Part shown: positions 8,955-16,893 of the stretch, one piece after another
Layout: each line of letters opens with the position of its first letter
Position numbering within the stretch: position 1 is the first letter of the stretch
The notes under the pieces: model-generated
Databases searched by the model: none
What the model saw: the letters and a program-made list of their open reading frames with translations, nothing else
Told to the model about the DNA's origin: nothing
From: Nitrososphaerota archaeon
GTDB taxonomy: Archaea; Thermoproteota; Nitrososphaeria; Nitrososphaerales; Nitrosopumilaceae
DNA: 55,322 nucleotides
Direction: 5' to 3'
NCBI GenBank assembly: GCA_018647405.1
Contig: JABGTD010000048.1
Location: forward strand, 1 to 55,322
Position numbers and translations under genes: made by a program

Positions 8955-10844
8955 CTAACTCGAAGTATTTTCTGATTTTTGTTCAGAATTAGCGTCAGAC
9001 TGTTGTTCTCCAGACTGTTGTTCTCCAGACTGTTGTTCTCCAGACTGTTGTTCTCCAGACTGTTGTTCTCCAGGTGGTGGTGATGTGTTTTTGTATAATT
9101 CAGTTGTTACTTCATTGACAATTGTTTTCAATGCTTCAAGTTTTTGTTTGATTTGTTCTGAGTCTTGTGATAATGAATCTTTTAGTTCCTTAATTGCATC
9201 TGTGATTTGAATGCCTTTTTCTTGAGGGATTTTATCTTTAAGATCTTGATTAACTAATTTTTCAGTAGTGTAAATGAAACTTTCAGCCTCATTTTTAATA
9301 TCAACTGATTCTTTCTTCTTTTTATCTTCTTCAGCATGACCTTCAGCATCTTCTTGCATTTTTTTAATTTCATCATCTGACATTTTTGTTGTAGATTGAA
9401 TTGTAATTTTAGCGTCTTTACCTGTACCCAGATCTTTTGCAGTTACATTCAAGATACCATTTGCATCAATGTCAAATTTTACATTGATTTGAGGTACACC
9501 TCTTGGTGCAGGTGGAATATCAGTTAGATTAAAAGTGCCTAATGACACATTATCAGCAACCATTGGTCGTTCACCTTGTACAACATTAATGGTAACTGCA
9601 GTTTGACTATCTGCAGCAGTTGTGAATGTTTTATCTTTAGATGTTGGAATTGTTGTATTTCGTTCTATAATTGGTTCTCTTACACCACCTAATGTTTCAA
9701 TTCCAAGAGTTAATGGCGTAACATCAAGTAGTACAATATCACTTGTTACATCACCTGCAATAATTCCTGCTTGAACTGCTGCACCAAATGCTACAGCTTC
9801 CATAGGGTCAACACCTGATTCACCATCTTTTCCAACGGAATCACTTACAAATTTTTTGACAATTGGCATACGTGTTGGACCACCTATCAAAACAATTTTT
9901 GTAATGTCAGATGTAGAAATTTTTGCATCTTCTAATGCTTTGTCAATAGATGATTTGCATCTTTGAACAATTGGATTAACTAAATCATCAAGTTTTGCTC
10001 TTGTAATTTTAACTTCAAGATTTTTTGCACCGGATGAATCTTGAGCAATAAATGGGAGATTTACATCAGTTTCCATTACAGTAGATAATTCAATTTTTGC
10101 TTTTTCTCCAGCTTCTTTAATTCTAGTTACAGCTGTACTATCACTAGATAGATCTATTCCTTCTTTTTTCCTAAATTCATCAATTACATAATCAATTATT
10201 GCTTGATCCATATCAGCTCCACCTAGTTTTGTATCACCAGATGTACTCATTACTTCAAAGACACCTCCACCCATTTCCATGATTGTTACATCAAGTGTAC
10301 CACCACCAAAATCAAAAACCAATATTTTCATGTCTTCTTTACTTTTATCCAATCCAAATGCAAGTGATGCAGCGGTTGGTTCATTGATAATTCTTACAAC
10401 TTCTAAACCAGCAATTGTTCCAGCATCTTTTGTTGCTTGTCTCTGATTATCATTGAAATATGCAGGAACTGTAATTACAGCTTTGTTTATTGTATCGCCA
10501 GTAAATGCTTCAGCATCACGTTTAATTTTTTGAAGAATAAATGCAGAGATTTGTTGTGGTTTGTACTCTTTACCTTGTATTTTGTACAAGAAATCTTCTC
10601 CCATCTTCCGTTTTGCCTCACGAATAGTGTTTTCAGGATTGGTTACAGCTTGTCTTCTTGCAGGCTCTCCTACTAAAAGTTCACCATCTTTTGAAAATGC
10701 TACAACTGATGGAAATGCTTTGCCAGCCACGGTTGTACCTTCTGCGGCAGGAATCAATGTTGGTTTACCGCCCTGCATAACAGACGCAGCGGAGTTACTT
10801 GTTCCTAAATCAATACCAATAATTTTTTCAGCCATATTTTCCAC
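8955..10844 (-). CDS. dnaK: chaperone protein DnaK (Hsp70)
   Basis: 629 residues. The actin-like ATPase domain starts [16 protein letters not shown], with phosphate-2 motif [14 protein letters not shown] and adenosine motif [12 protein letters not shown] beta-sandwich substrate-binding domain and a helical lid follow. The C-terminal tail is unusual: five tandem GEQQS pentapeptides before a short acidic end. Two in-frame ATG codons (10844 and 10835) are possible. The inner one gives [11 protein letters not shown], closer to most DnaK starts, and has GGA just upstream. grpE lies 11 bases upstream and dnaJ 30 bases downstream, which suggests one chaperone operon. Confidence 0.98.
   Translation of the reverse strand: MENMAEKIIGIDLGTSNSAASVMQGGKPTLIPAAEGTTVAGKAFPSVVAFSKDGELLVGEPARRQAVTNPENTIREAKRKMGEDFLYKIQGKEYKPQQISAFILQKIKRDAEAFTGDTINKAVITVPAYFNDNQRQATKDAGTIAGLEVVRIINEPTAASLAFGLDKSKEDMKILVFDFGGGTLDVTIMEMGGGVFEVMSTSGDTKLGGADMDQAIIDYVIDEFRKKEGIDLSSDSTAVTRIKEAGEKAKIELSTVMETDVNLPFIAQDSSGAKNLEVKITRAKLDDLVNPIVQRCKSSIDKALEDAKISTSDITKIVLIGGPTRMPIVKKFVSDSVGKDGESGVDPMEAVAFGAAVQAGIIAGDVTSDIVLLDVTPLTLGIETLGGVREPIIERNTTIPTSKDKTFTTAADSQTAVTINVVQGERPMVADNVSLGTFNLTDIPPAPRGVPQINVKFDIDANGILNVTAKDLGTGKDAKITIQSTTKMSDDEIKKMQEDAEGHAEEDKKKKESVDIKNEAESFIYTTEKLVNQDLKDKIPQEKGIQITDAIKELKDSLSQDSEQIKQKLEALKTIVNEVTTELYKNTSPPPGEQQSGEQQSGEQQSGEQQSGEQQSDANSEQKSENTSS
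8996..9072 (-). repeat. 15-bp tandem repeat encoding (GEQQS)n in DnaK tail
   Basis: The plus-strand unit TGTTGTTCTCCAGAC is repeated without error at 9001, 9016, 9031 and 9046, with partial units at each edge. The 15-bp period keeps the dnaK frame and codes for five GEQQS units at the C-terminus. Perfect identity indicates recent slippage expansion, so copy number may vary between strains. Confidence 0.95.
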
Positions 10845-10855
10845 ATTATTTAATT

Positions 10856-11365
10856 TTATTTCTTTGATACAATAACCTTAGATGGTTTTAAAATAGCTTT
10901 GCCAGAGATATAGCCTTTAGATACCTCTTGAGTGATTGTTCCTTCATCAAGGGTTTCATTTACAATCATAGAAACAGCCTCATGGATTTGTGGATCAAAA
11001 ATTTTACCAATTGCATCTATAGGTTTAATGTTATTTTCAAATAGGAGACTTTCCATATTTTTTATAACTGCAATAATTCCAGATGTATCAATTTTTTCTT
11101 TAGATAGTGAATTTTCAGCACGAACAAAATCTTCATAAATATTAATAAAATTTAGAAGTAGATCGTTAGTTTTACTAGAAACTCTTTGAGATATTTCAAC
11201 TTGTGTTCGTCTTTCTAAGTTTTGATAGTCAGCTAATGCACGTTGCCACTTATCTTTTAAATCAGAATTTTCTTCTTGTAGTTTCTTAATTCCATCATCA
11301 ATTATATCTAAATTATCTCCAGATTCTATCTTTTCTTCATTGGTTGATTCTTTATTTTCAGACAT
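10856..11365 (-). CDS. grpE: nucleotide exchange factor GrpE
   Basis: 169 residues: an acidic N-terminus, a long coiled coil (about 25-95, with [20 protein letters not shown], the GrpE hallmark), and a C-terminal beta-wing with [16 protein letters not shown] and the end [16 protein letters not shown]. GrpE dimers speed ADP release from DnaK. It is the first gene of the grpE-dnaK-dnaJ set. An A/T-rich box (AATAATATG on the minus strand, about 11388-11397) lies about 27 bases before the ATG and overlaps the stop of the upstream gene. This would give grpE its own leaderless promoter; that is an inference. Confidence 0.96.
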   Translation of the reverse strand: MSENKESTNEEKIESGDNLDIIDDGIKKLQEENSDLKDKWQRALADYQNLERRTQVEISQRVSSKTNDLLLNFINIYEDFVRAENSLSKEKIDTSGIIAVIKNMESLLFENNIKPIDAIGKIFDPQIHEAVSMIVNETLDEGTITQEVSKGYISGKAILKPSKVIVSKK

Positions 11366-11391
11366 TATTGATCATTTAATTTTTGAACATA

Positions 11392-12528
11392 TTATTTTTG
11401 TGATATTAGTTGACATAATGGATTAGCTTTGAGTATAATTAATTCATCGTCTTTATTATTTTTCATCATATAATCAAAATCATGTTTTGAACAAACAACT
11501 ACAATTGTAGTTTTATCATTTTGAAATATATCTACAGGTTGACTAATTGATTCAACATCACCAATGTAATCTTTAAGTTTAGTTTCTAATTCTTGAAGTT
11601 TTTCAATTTTTTCTCCTTTCATTTCATGTTGATCTAAAGTCCATAAGAGTAGAATTTTTGTTCTGCTTGCCTTTAATTCGTTTTTCTTTAAAATTAACCT
11701 AGTTTCATCAATTAATCGTTTAATGTATCCATCTAATCCTTTCATACTTCCATTAATCAGGTACATCAAACTACTTGCACCTTCAAATGAACTACTTAAA
11801 GATCTTAAATCAAATAGACCATTAATTAAATCATCAAGAAAAAGTTCTCCTAATTTTTCTGAATTTAAATCTGATTTAGTTACTGAATCTTTAGCAAATT
11901 TGCAAACTTCAAGTATGCTTGTTTGACTAGAAAATTGTTTTAAAATATCGATAGCATGAAAATATTCTGATGAACTTAATGTTAAAAAATTGAAGTTCTT
12001 GTCATTAGTAAATAATTTTTTTAAAGTATCATTTTCTCCACCATCTGATGAACCAATGTATGATTTTATTGTAGATTCTTTTGAAAGAGGGTAGTAAAAA
12101 TATGAGATATTCTTTCCCACTTTCAATCCAGTAACATGTTCTAGTAATGATATATTTTCAGAATTTCCACCAAAACCAGTACCTAACCCATAAACAACAT
12201 TACAACCTTTTTTGATATTTGATACTGCATCTTTGAATTTTGAATTTATCTCAATTTTAGTATCTTGACCAATTTTTCTAATTCTCGGTGCAAAAATTAG
12301 TACTTGTGCTGTTGAAATTGCTGCATCAATTGATGTCATTGCAAGTAATGGTTCATCATCTTTTAATGCCTGTACAGAAGGATATGACTTCGCAATATCT
12401 TGTTTGATAGAGATAGCTGAAGGAGTAGATTCATCAATTATGTGAACATCACCCCCATTAAGAGCAATTTGGCACGCAAGTGAATAACCTTCAGTACTTA
12501 ATCCATAAATTACAACTTTTGTTGCCAT
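11392..12528 (-). CDS. nucleotide-sugar dehydrogenase-like Rossmann protein, divergent
   Basis: 378 residues. The N-terminus VVIYGLSTEGYSLACQIALNGGDVHIIDES looks like a Rossmann beta-alpha-beta unit, with an imperfect glycine pattern and an acidic residue ending strand two. The layout (NAD-binding half, a middle helical part around SSEYFHAIDILKQF, and a C-terminal domain) resembles UDP-glucose/GDP-mannose dehydrogenases. However, I cannot find the catalytic Cys motif, so enzymatic activity is doubtful. The gene lies 26 bases upstream of grpE on the same strand and is divergent from a DUF354 glycosyltransferase-like gene. The spacing to grpE could be chance. The family assignment is tentative. 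Confidence 0.55.
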   Translation of the reverse strand: MATKVVIYGLSTEGYSLACQIALNGGDVHIIDESTPSAISIKQDIAKSYPSVQALKDDEPLLAMTSIDAAISTAQVLIFAPRIRKIGQDTKIEINSKFKDAVSNIKKGCNVVYGLGTGFGGNSENISLLEHVTGLKVGKNISYFYYPLSKESTIKSYIGSSDGGENDTLKKLFTNDKNFNFLTLSSSEYFHAIDILKQFSSQTSILEVCKFAKDSVTKSDLNSEKLGELFLDDLINGLFDLRSLSSSFEGASSLMYLINGSMKGLDGYIKRLIDETRLILKKNELKASRTKILLLWTLDQHEMKGEKIEKLQELETKLKDYIGDVESISQPVDIFQNDKTTIVVVCSKHDFDYMMKNNKDDELIILKANPLCQLISQK

Positions 12529-12589
12529 TAAGGACTATAATATCAAGACTAAGAAATACTTATTGCAGTTATCTATGAAGTGCTAATAC

Positions 12590-13618
12590 TTGAAGATCTG
12601 GTTTGACATTTTAACACCAAAACAATACTTGTTTTTTGAATATTTTGTATCAAAACTTAGAAAACAACACAAGATTGTTTGTACATCTAGAAAATATGAA
12701 CAAGTAAATGGTATTGAAAAATTTGGTTCAATTAATCCAATAATAGTTGGAAAACATGGAGGTAAAAATAATCTAAATAAATTACTAGAAAGTTTGAATA
12801 GAAGTAAATTATTAACAAAGAAAATTGAAAAATGGAGTCCAGATTTACTAATTAGTTTTTGCTCTCCTGAAGCATCAAGAGTTGCATTTGGATTAGGTAT
12901 TCCACATATAGCATTTTCTGATTCACCTCAGGCAACAGCAGTAATGAAATTATCACTTCCTTATGTTACAAAATTGTTAATACCATGGATTATTCCAAAA
13001 GAAGATTTCAAAGAATTTGGTATTAATTATAAAAATATTATAAAATATAGAGCGATTGATGCAGGAGTAATTATTAAAAATTATAAAAAAAATAAACAAA
13101 AAAAATTAAATAAAAAAAAGATAATTCTAATTCGACCTGAAGAATCAGAAGCAGCATATATTACAAAGAAAAGTAAAACTATCAAAATTATTAAAAAGAT
13201 TGTTGAAGACTTTCCTGATGAACAAAAAATTGTTTTATCTAGATACAAAGATCAATCTAAAAACTTAAAGAAAATTTTTGGAAATAATATTTCTCTTTTA
13301 TCAAAACCAGTTAATGGAAAGAAATTATTAAACAATATAGATTGTTTTATTGGATCAGGAGGAACGATGACTGCAGAATCAGCACTATTAGGAATTCCAA
13401 CTATTTCATTAAATTCAGTCCCAAATAGGATTGAAGGTTTTTTAGTTAAAAAGAGAATAATTGTTAGAAGTGAGAATTCAGATAGAATTTCTAGAGAAAT
13501 ATTTCAGTCATTAAATAATCTTGAAAATATAAAGAAAAAGAAAGAAAAAGCAAAAAAATTAGTTGCATCATTCGAAGATCCATATCAAATTCTTTTAAAA
13601 ACTATGAAATCATTATAA
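12590..13618 (+). CDS. DUF354 family protein, glycosyltransferase-like
   Basis: 342 residues. The N-terminus MKIWFDILTPKQ is the DUF354 signature, and the C-terminal half has GSGGTMTAESALLGIPTIS, the nucleotide-sugar-binding loop shared with UDP-GlcNAc 2-epimerase/GT-B folds. This suggests a role in surface polysaccharide or glycoprotein synthesis, but no substrate can be named. The start is TTG: an in-frame TAA lies 7 bases upstream, and the residues after TTG match the family start. The coding sequence is unusually A-rich (long Lys/Asn runs around residues 163-180). It is divergent from the dehydrogenase-like gene, which might act in the same pathway. Confidence 0.8.
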   Translation: MKIWFDILTPKQYLFFEYFVSKLRKQHKIVCTSRKYEQVNGIEKFGSINPIIVGKHGGKNNLNKLLESLNRSKLLTKKIEKWSPDLLISFCSPEASRVAFGLGIPHIAFSDSPQATAVMKLSLPYVTKLLIPWIIPKEDFKEFGINYKNIIKYRAIDAGVIIKNYKKNKQKKLNKKKIILIRPEESEAAYITKKSKTIKIIKKIVEDFPDEQKIVLSRYKDQSKNLKKIFGNNISLLSKPVNGKKLLNNIDCFIGSGGTMTAESALLGIPTISLNSVPNRIEGFLVKKRIIVRSENSDRISREIFQSLNNLENIKKKKEKAKKLVASFEDPYQILLKTMKSL

Positions 13619-13620
13619 AA

Positions 13621-13630
13621 TAATATTATA
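13621..13630 (+). promoter_or_regulatory. TATA-like box of tRNA-Gln
   Basis: TAATATTATA is centred about 30 bases before the first tRNA base (13656), which is the expected position for an archaeal TATA box. A T-rich run at 13731-13737 after the tRNA can act as terminator. Confidence 0.45.
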
Positions 13631-13655
13631 GGGGTGAATTGTTTTTTTATTTAGA

Positions 13656-13727
13656 AGCCCAGTAGTGTAGCGGCAAGCATAGGGGCCCTTGGAGCCTTTG
13701 ACCTCGGTTCGAGTCCGGGCTGGGCTA
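13656..13727 (+). tRNA. tRNA-Gln (anticodon TTG)
   Basis: A full cloverleaf can be drawn by hand. The acceptor stem is AGCCCAG/CTGGGCT (13656-13662 with 13720-13726). The D-arm is GTGT/GCAT with loop AGCGGCAA. The anticodon stem is GGGGC/GCCTT. The T-arm is CTCGG/CCGGG with loop TTCGAGT. A73 is at 13727; CCA is not encoded and there is no intron. The anticodon loop CCTTGGA places TTG at 34-36, giving Gln. The base at position 33 is C (13688), not the near-universal U. It is a natural substrate for the GatDE pair encoded at 4-7 kb. Confidence 0.9.
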
Positions 13728-13736
13728 TACTATTTT

Positions 13737-14507
13737 TTAAAAATCTAATTTGGTTAGTAACTTTGTGGCAATAACAAATAGAATTGCAGCTAATGCGACT
13801 AAAACTAACATTTCAGTAATTACGAAATCCGTAACTTGACCAAAAATTCCAGCTCGTATGATATCTACCAAATACGATAATGGATTTAGATAAAATATGG
13901 TTGCTAATGGTTGTGGTGCACCCTGAACAGGATAAAATGCTGTACTTGCAAATGCACAAAAAAGAAATACTGTGTTAATAATTACATTAAATCCTTCACT
14001 AGAACGCAGTTTTACAGAAATTATTGATGCAATTGAACCAAATAATATTGCACCAACTACTGAACCAAAAATTATTAGAGGAATGGTCACAATATTAAAT
14101 TCAACAGAGTCAAAAAATACAGGGTAACCTACTGCAGTGATTAATGCAGCACTAAATAATCCAATAATTCCAATTGTTGCAATGTTACTTAGGATGTAAT
14201 GAGTTCTTGTAAATGGACCAGACATGATTTGTTCAAACATACCATGGCGTCTATCATTCCAGATTATTATTCCAGAAATTAATGTACTATTCATAATGTT
14301 AAAACCAATCATACCAGATGCAAGAAATGCAGGATAATCTAGATTTTTTCCTCCAAATGGAACACTGTCAATTAATGATGTGTAAGCAAAACCTGCAACA
14401 AAAATATAGATTAATGGAAAAAGGATTTGCCAAATAATAAATCCAGGATTTATAGAAATTGTCAAATTCCTATTTACTAATCTAATTATTGGATTAATTT
14501 GAATCAC
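13737..14507 (-). CDS. ABC-2 type exporter permease
   Basis: 256 residues with about six hydrophobic segments and the ABC-2 permease layout. There is an N-terminal helix (PGFIIWQILFPLIYIFVAGFAY), a loop with FEQIMSGPFTRTHYILSN after the second helix, and four further helices ending near the C-terminus. The start is GTG at 14507, inside the end of the ATPase gene (14-base overlap), so the two are translationally coupled and form one exporter. The substrate is not predictable. Related DrrAB-type pairs move drugs, lipids or polysaccharides. The stop lies 10 bases after tRNA-Gln on the opposite strand. Confidence 0.9.
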   Translation of the reverse strand: MIQINPIIRLVNRNLTISINPGFIIWQILFPLIYIFVAGFAYTSLIDSVPFGGKNLDYPAFLASGMIGFNIMNSTLISGIIIWNDRRHGMFEQIMSGPFTRTHYILSNIATIGIIGLFSAALITAVGYPVFFDSVEFNIVTIPLIIFGSVVGAILFGSIASIISVKLRSSEGFNVIINTVFLFCAFASTAFYPVQGAPQPLATIFYLNPLSYLVDIIRAGIFGQVTDFVITEMLVLVALAAILFVIATKLLTKLDF

Positions 14508-15426
14508 CTACTACTTTGAGAAATATTTCTTCTAGATTTGTTGGAATTGCAGATAAATCATTTATTTTAGTTTCAGTTTCATTTAAAATTTGTAAAATAT
14601 TCATTAATATGATTTCAGATTTTGTAGAATTGATTATGACAGTCGGTTCAGGTTCTAATTTAATTTGGCATTCTGGAATCTTAGATAATTTAGATTTTAG
14701 TTCTTCAGAGACTTTAGAAATATGAATTTTAATTGTTTTTTCATGACCAAATCTATTTTTTAATTCAGATGGAGAATCAACTGCCATTATTTTTCCATTA
14801 TTTATGATTGCAATATTATCACATAGATATTCAGCTTCAGAAAGAACGTGAGTTGTATAAAAAATTGTAAGTCCAGAATTTTTTACTTGTTCTCTGAGAA
14901 AATCCAATAATTTTCTTCTTGCAGCAGGATCTAGACCAACGGTAGGTTCATCTAAAAACAATAATTCCATATCGTGCATAAACTCTCTTGCCACCTGTAC
15001 CCTTCTACGTTGACCAATTGATAGATCATCCATTTTCTTTTTTCTAATTTCTTCTAAACCAAAAGCAGAAAGTAGTTCTTCTGTTCGTTTTTTCCGTATT
15101 TTTTTATCAATATTCCACATCATACCATATTTTTCAAGAGATTTTTCGGCTGAAAGAGTTGGTTCATAGCTAGGTTGTTGTAAAACAACTCCAATTTTTT
15201 TTCTAATTTCAAGAGGATGTTTAGCTGAATCTATGCCTAGTACAGAAATTTTGCCATTAGAAGGAGAAATGAGAGTTGTTAAGAGTTTGATAACAGTAGA
15301 TTTTCCTGCACCATTTGGTCCTAAAAAACCAAAAACTTGACCAGATTCTATTTGAAGATCTACACCATCTACTGCAAGTGTAGAAGCGTATTTCTTTCTC
15401 AAGTCTTTTGTTTCAATACATAACAT
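14494..15426 (-). CDS. ABC transporter ATP-binding protein (DrrA/CcmA-like)
   Basis: 310 residues. Walker A is GPNGAGKST (about 36-44), the Q-loop is VVLQQPSYEP, the ABC signature is LSIGQRRRVQ, Walker B is LLFLDEPTVGLDP, and the H-loop is TTHVLSEAE. A C-terminal extension of about 80 residues is typical of DrrA-type ATPases. It powers the permease encoded by the overlapping downstream gene at the cytoplasmic membrane face. The ATG at 15426 (MLCIETKDLRKKY) agrees with the usual start of the domain. Confidence 0.93.
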   Translation of the reverse strand: MLCIETKDLRKKYASTLAVDGVDLQIESGQVFGFLGPNGAGKSTVIKLLTTLISPSNGKISVLGIDSAKHPLEIRKKIGVVLQQPSYEPTLSAEKSLEKYGMMWNIDKKIRKKRTEELLSAFGLEEIRKKKMDDLSIGQRRRVQVAREFMHDMELLFLDEPTVGLDPAARRKLLDFLREQVKNSGLTIFYTTHVLSEAEYLCDNIAIINNGKIMAVDSPSELKNRFGHEKTIKIHISKVSEELKSKLSKIPECQIKLEPEPTVIINSTKSEIILMNILQILNETETKINDLSAIPTNLEEIFLKVVGDSN

Positions 15427-15498
15427 AATTGAGATTTATACAAACCACTAATGTGTTTAATGATAATTTTATTAACAATCTCTTTCTTGTAATAATAA

Positions 15499-16893
15499 TT
15501 GTCTGAATTTGAAGAATTAATATCAAAATTATTGGAAAAAGTTCCTGAATTATCTAGATCGGTAATTGAAGAGAGAATAAATGAGAAAAAAGAAAAAGTT
15601 GGTGCAGGATACTTGACAGATCAAGGAGCCATTTTCCTAGTTGCAGCCGATTTAGGCGTATCACTAGAACAAACACAAAATTCAGAAGTAGCAATAAAAG
15701 ATCTCTACATTGGTGCAAAAGAAGTAACGTTAGAAAGTAGAGTTTTGAATATTTCACCTACAAAACAGTTTACAAAAAAGGATGGCTCTTCATTTTCTTT
15801 GAGAACAATTACAGTTTATGATAATAATTCTACTGCAAGTGTAAAGCTATGGGATGAGAAAGCCAATCTTCCAGGACTAGAAGAACTAAAACCTGGAGAT
15901 TTGATAAAAATTATCAAGGCATATGTAAAATCAGATTTAACAGGAGCTCCTACAATAAACATTGGTTCTGGTTCAACAATAGAAACATCTGAATCAGAAA
16001 GTGACATTGTTTCAATTGATTCAAAAATTAGTGATGTAAGTGAAATTAAAGATGATCAAAGAGACTTGATTATTGCAGGAACATTAGGTAGTGCAATGAG
16101 TTTACTTGAATTTACAAATTCAAAAGGTAAACCTTCAAAGGCTTTAAAATTTAGATTAAGAGGTGCGAATAAAAATTTAGTCAATGTAGTGCTTTGGGGA
16201 AAAGATGAATCAATTCTCCCTAAAGTAATTAATCAAGATGCTAAAGTAAAATTATTTGGAGTTAGAACAAAGACCGGAATGCAAGGATTAGAAATTCACG
16301 GAAATGATGCAACAATAATTGATGTTGAAGGGAATGCAGAAATTCAACCAACAATAGTAAGACTTCTAGCAATTGAAAAGGATCAATCAGGCAATACAAT
16401 AGGTTTAGCCATAGATAAATCAAAAAAATTAGTCAGAATTACAGATGTTGCAAATACAATTGGCAGTTTTGTGAAAGATGATATTTTAGAATGTATGCCA
16501 TCAAAAATTTTTGGAAATACAATGCAAATTGATCAAGATTCATTTGTAAGAAAAATTGATGATAAAACTGTCCCAACTATAGCAGAGATTAGAACAAAAA
16601 TTACAGAAGTTAAAGAAGGTAATGATTATTCGGTAGAAGCAATTGTTCTAAAAGCACCAGAAAGAAAAGATATTCAAACTAAAAACGGTGATAACATACA
16701 ACTATCCGAAATGTTTGTTGAAGATGATAGTGGACAAGTTTGGATTAAAGGATGGAGACAACAAGCAGACTTGATGGATAGTTTTACACTAGGAGATATA
16801 ATTACAATTTTAGGAGTTAATGCAAGACCTGGACTAGAAGGAAAATTAGATTTAGTATTAACACCTTATTCAAAAATAATTAAGAAAAACTAA
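15499..16893 (+). CDS. replication protein A-like ssDNA-binding protein (OB-fold)
   Basis: 464 residues. After a short helical N-terminus (residues 1-55, containing GYLTDQGAIFLVAADLG) come about three OB folds. Recognisable strand patterns are SFSLRTITVYDNNSTASVKLWDE, ALKFRLRGANKNLVNVVLWGK, and VEDDSGQVWIKGW with GDIITILGVNARPG. This matches archaeal RPA large-subunit proteins that coat single-stranded DNA in replication and repair. The start is TTG, as no in-frame ATG fits. The stop overlaps that of the Lhr-type helicase by four bases (CTAA). No zinc finger is seen at the C-terminus. Confidence 0.88.
   Translation: MSEFEELISKLLEKVPELSRSVIEERINEKKEKVGAGYLTDQGAIFLVAADLGVSLEQTQNSEVAIKDLYIGAKEVTLESRVLNISPTKQFTKKDGSSFSLRTITVYDNNSTASVKLWDEKANLPGLEELKPGDLIKIIKAYVKSDLTGAPTINIGSGSTIETSESESDIVSIDSKISDVSEIKDDQRDLIIAGTLGSAMSLLEFTNSKGKPSKALKFRLRGANKNLVNVVLWGKDESILPKVINQDAKVKLFGVRTKTGMQGLEIHGNDATIIDVEGNAEIQPTIVRLLAIEKDQSGNTIGLAIDKSKKLVRITDVANTIGSFVKDDILECMPSKIFGNTMQIDQDSFVRKIDDKTVPTIAEIRTKITEVKEGNDYSVEAIVLKAPERKDIQTKNGDNIQLSEMFVEDDSGQVWIKGWRQQADLMDSFTLGDIITILGVNARPGLEGKLDLVLTPYSKIIKKN

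Noticed and set aside
8996-9072. CRISPR-like repeat
   Set aside because: Units are contiguous 15-mers without spacers and in frame inside dnaK; this is a coding repeat.
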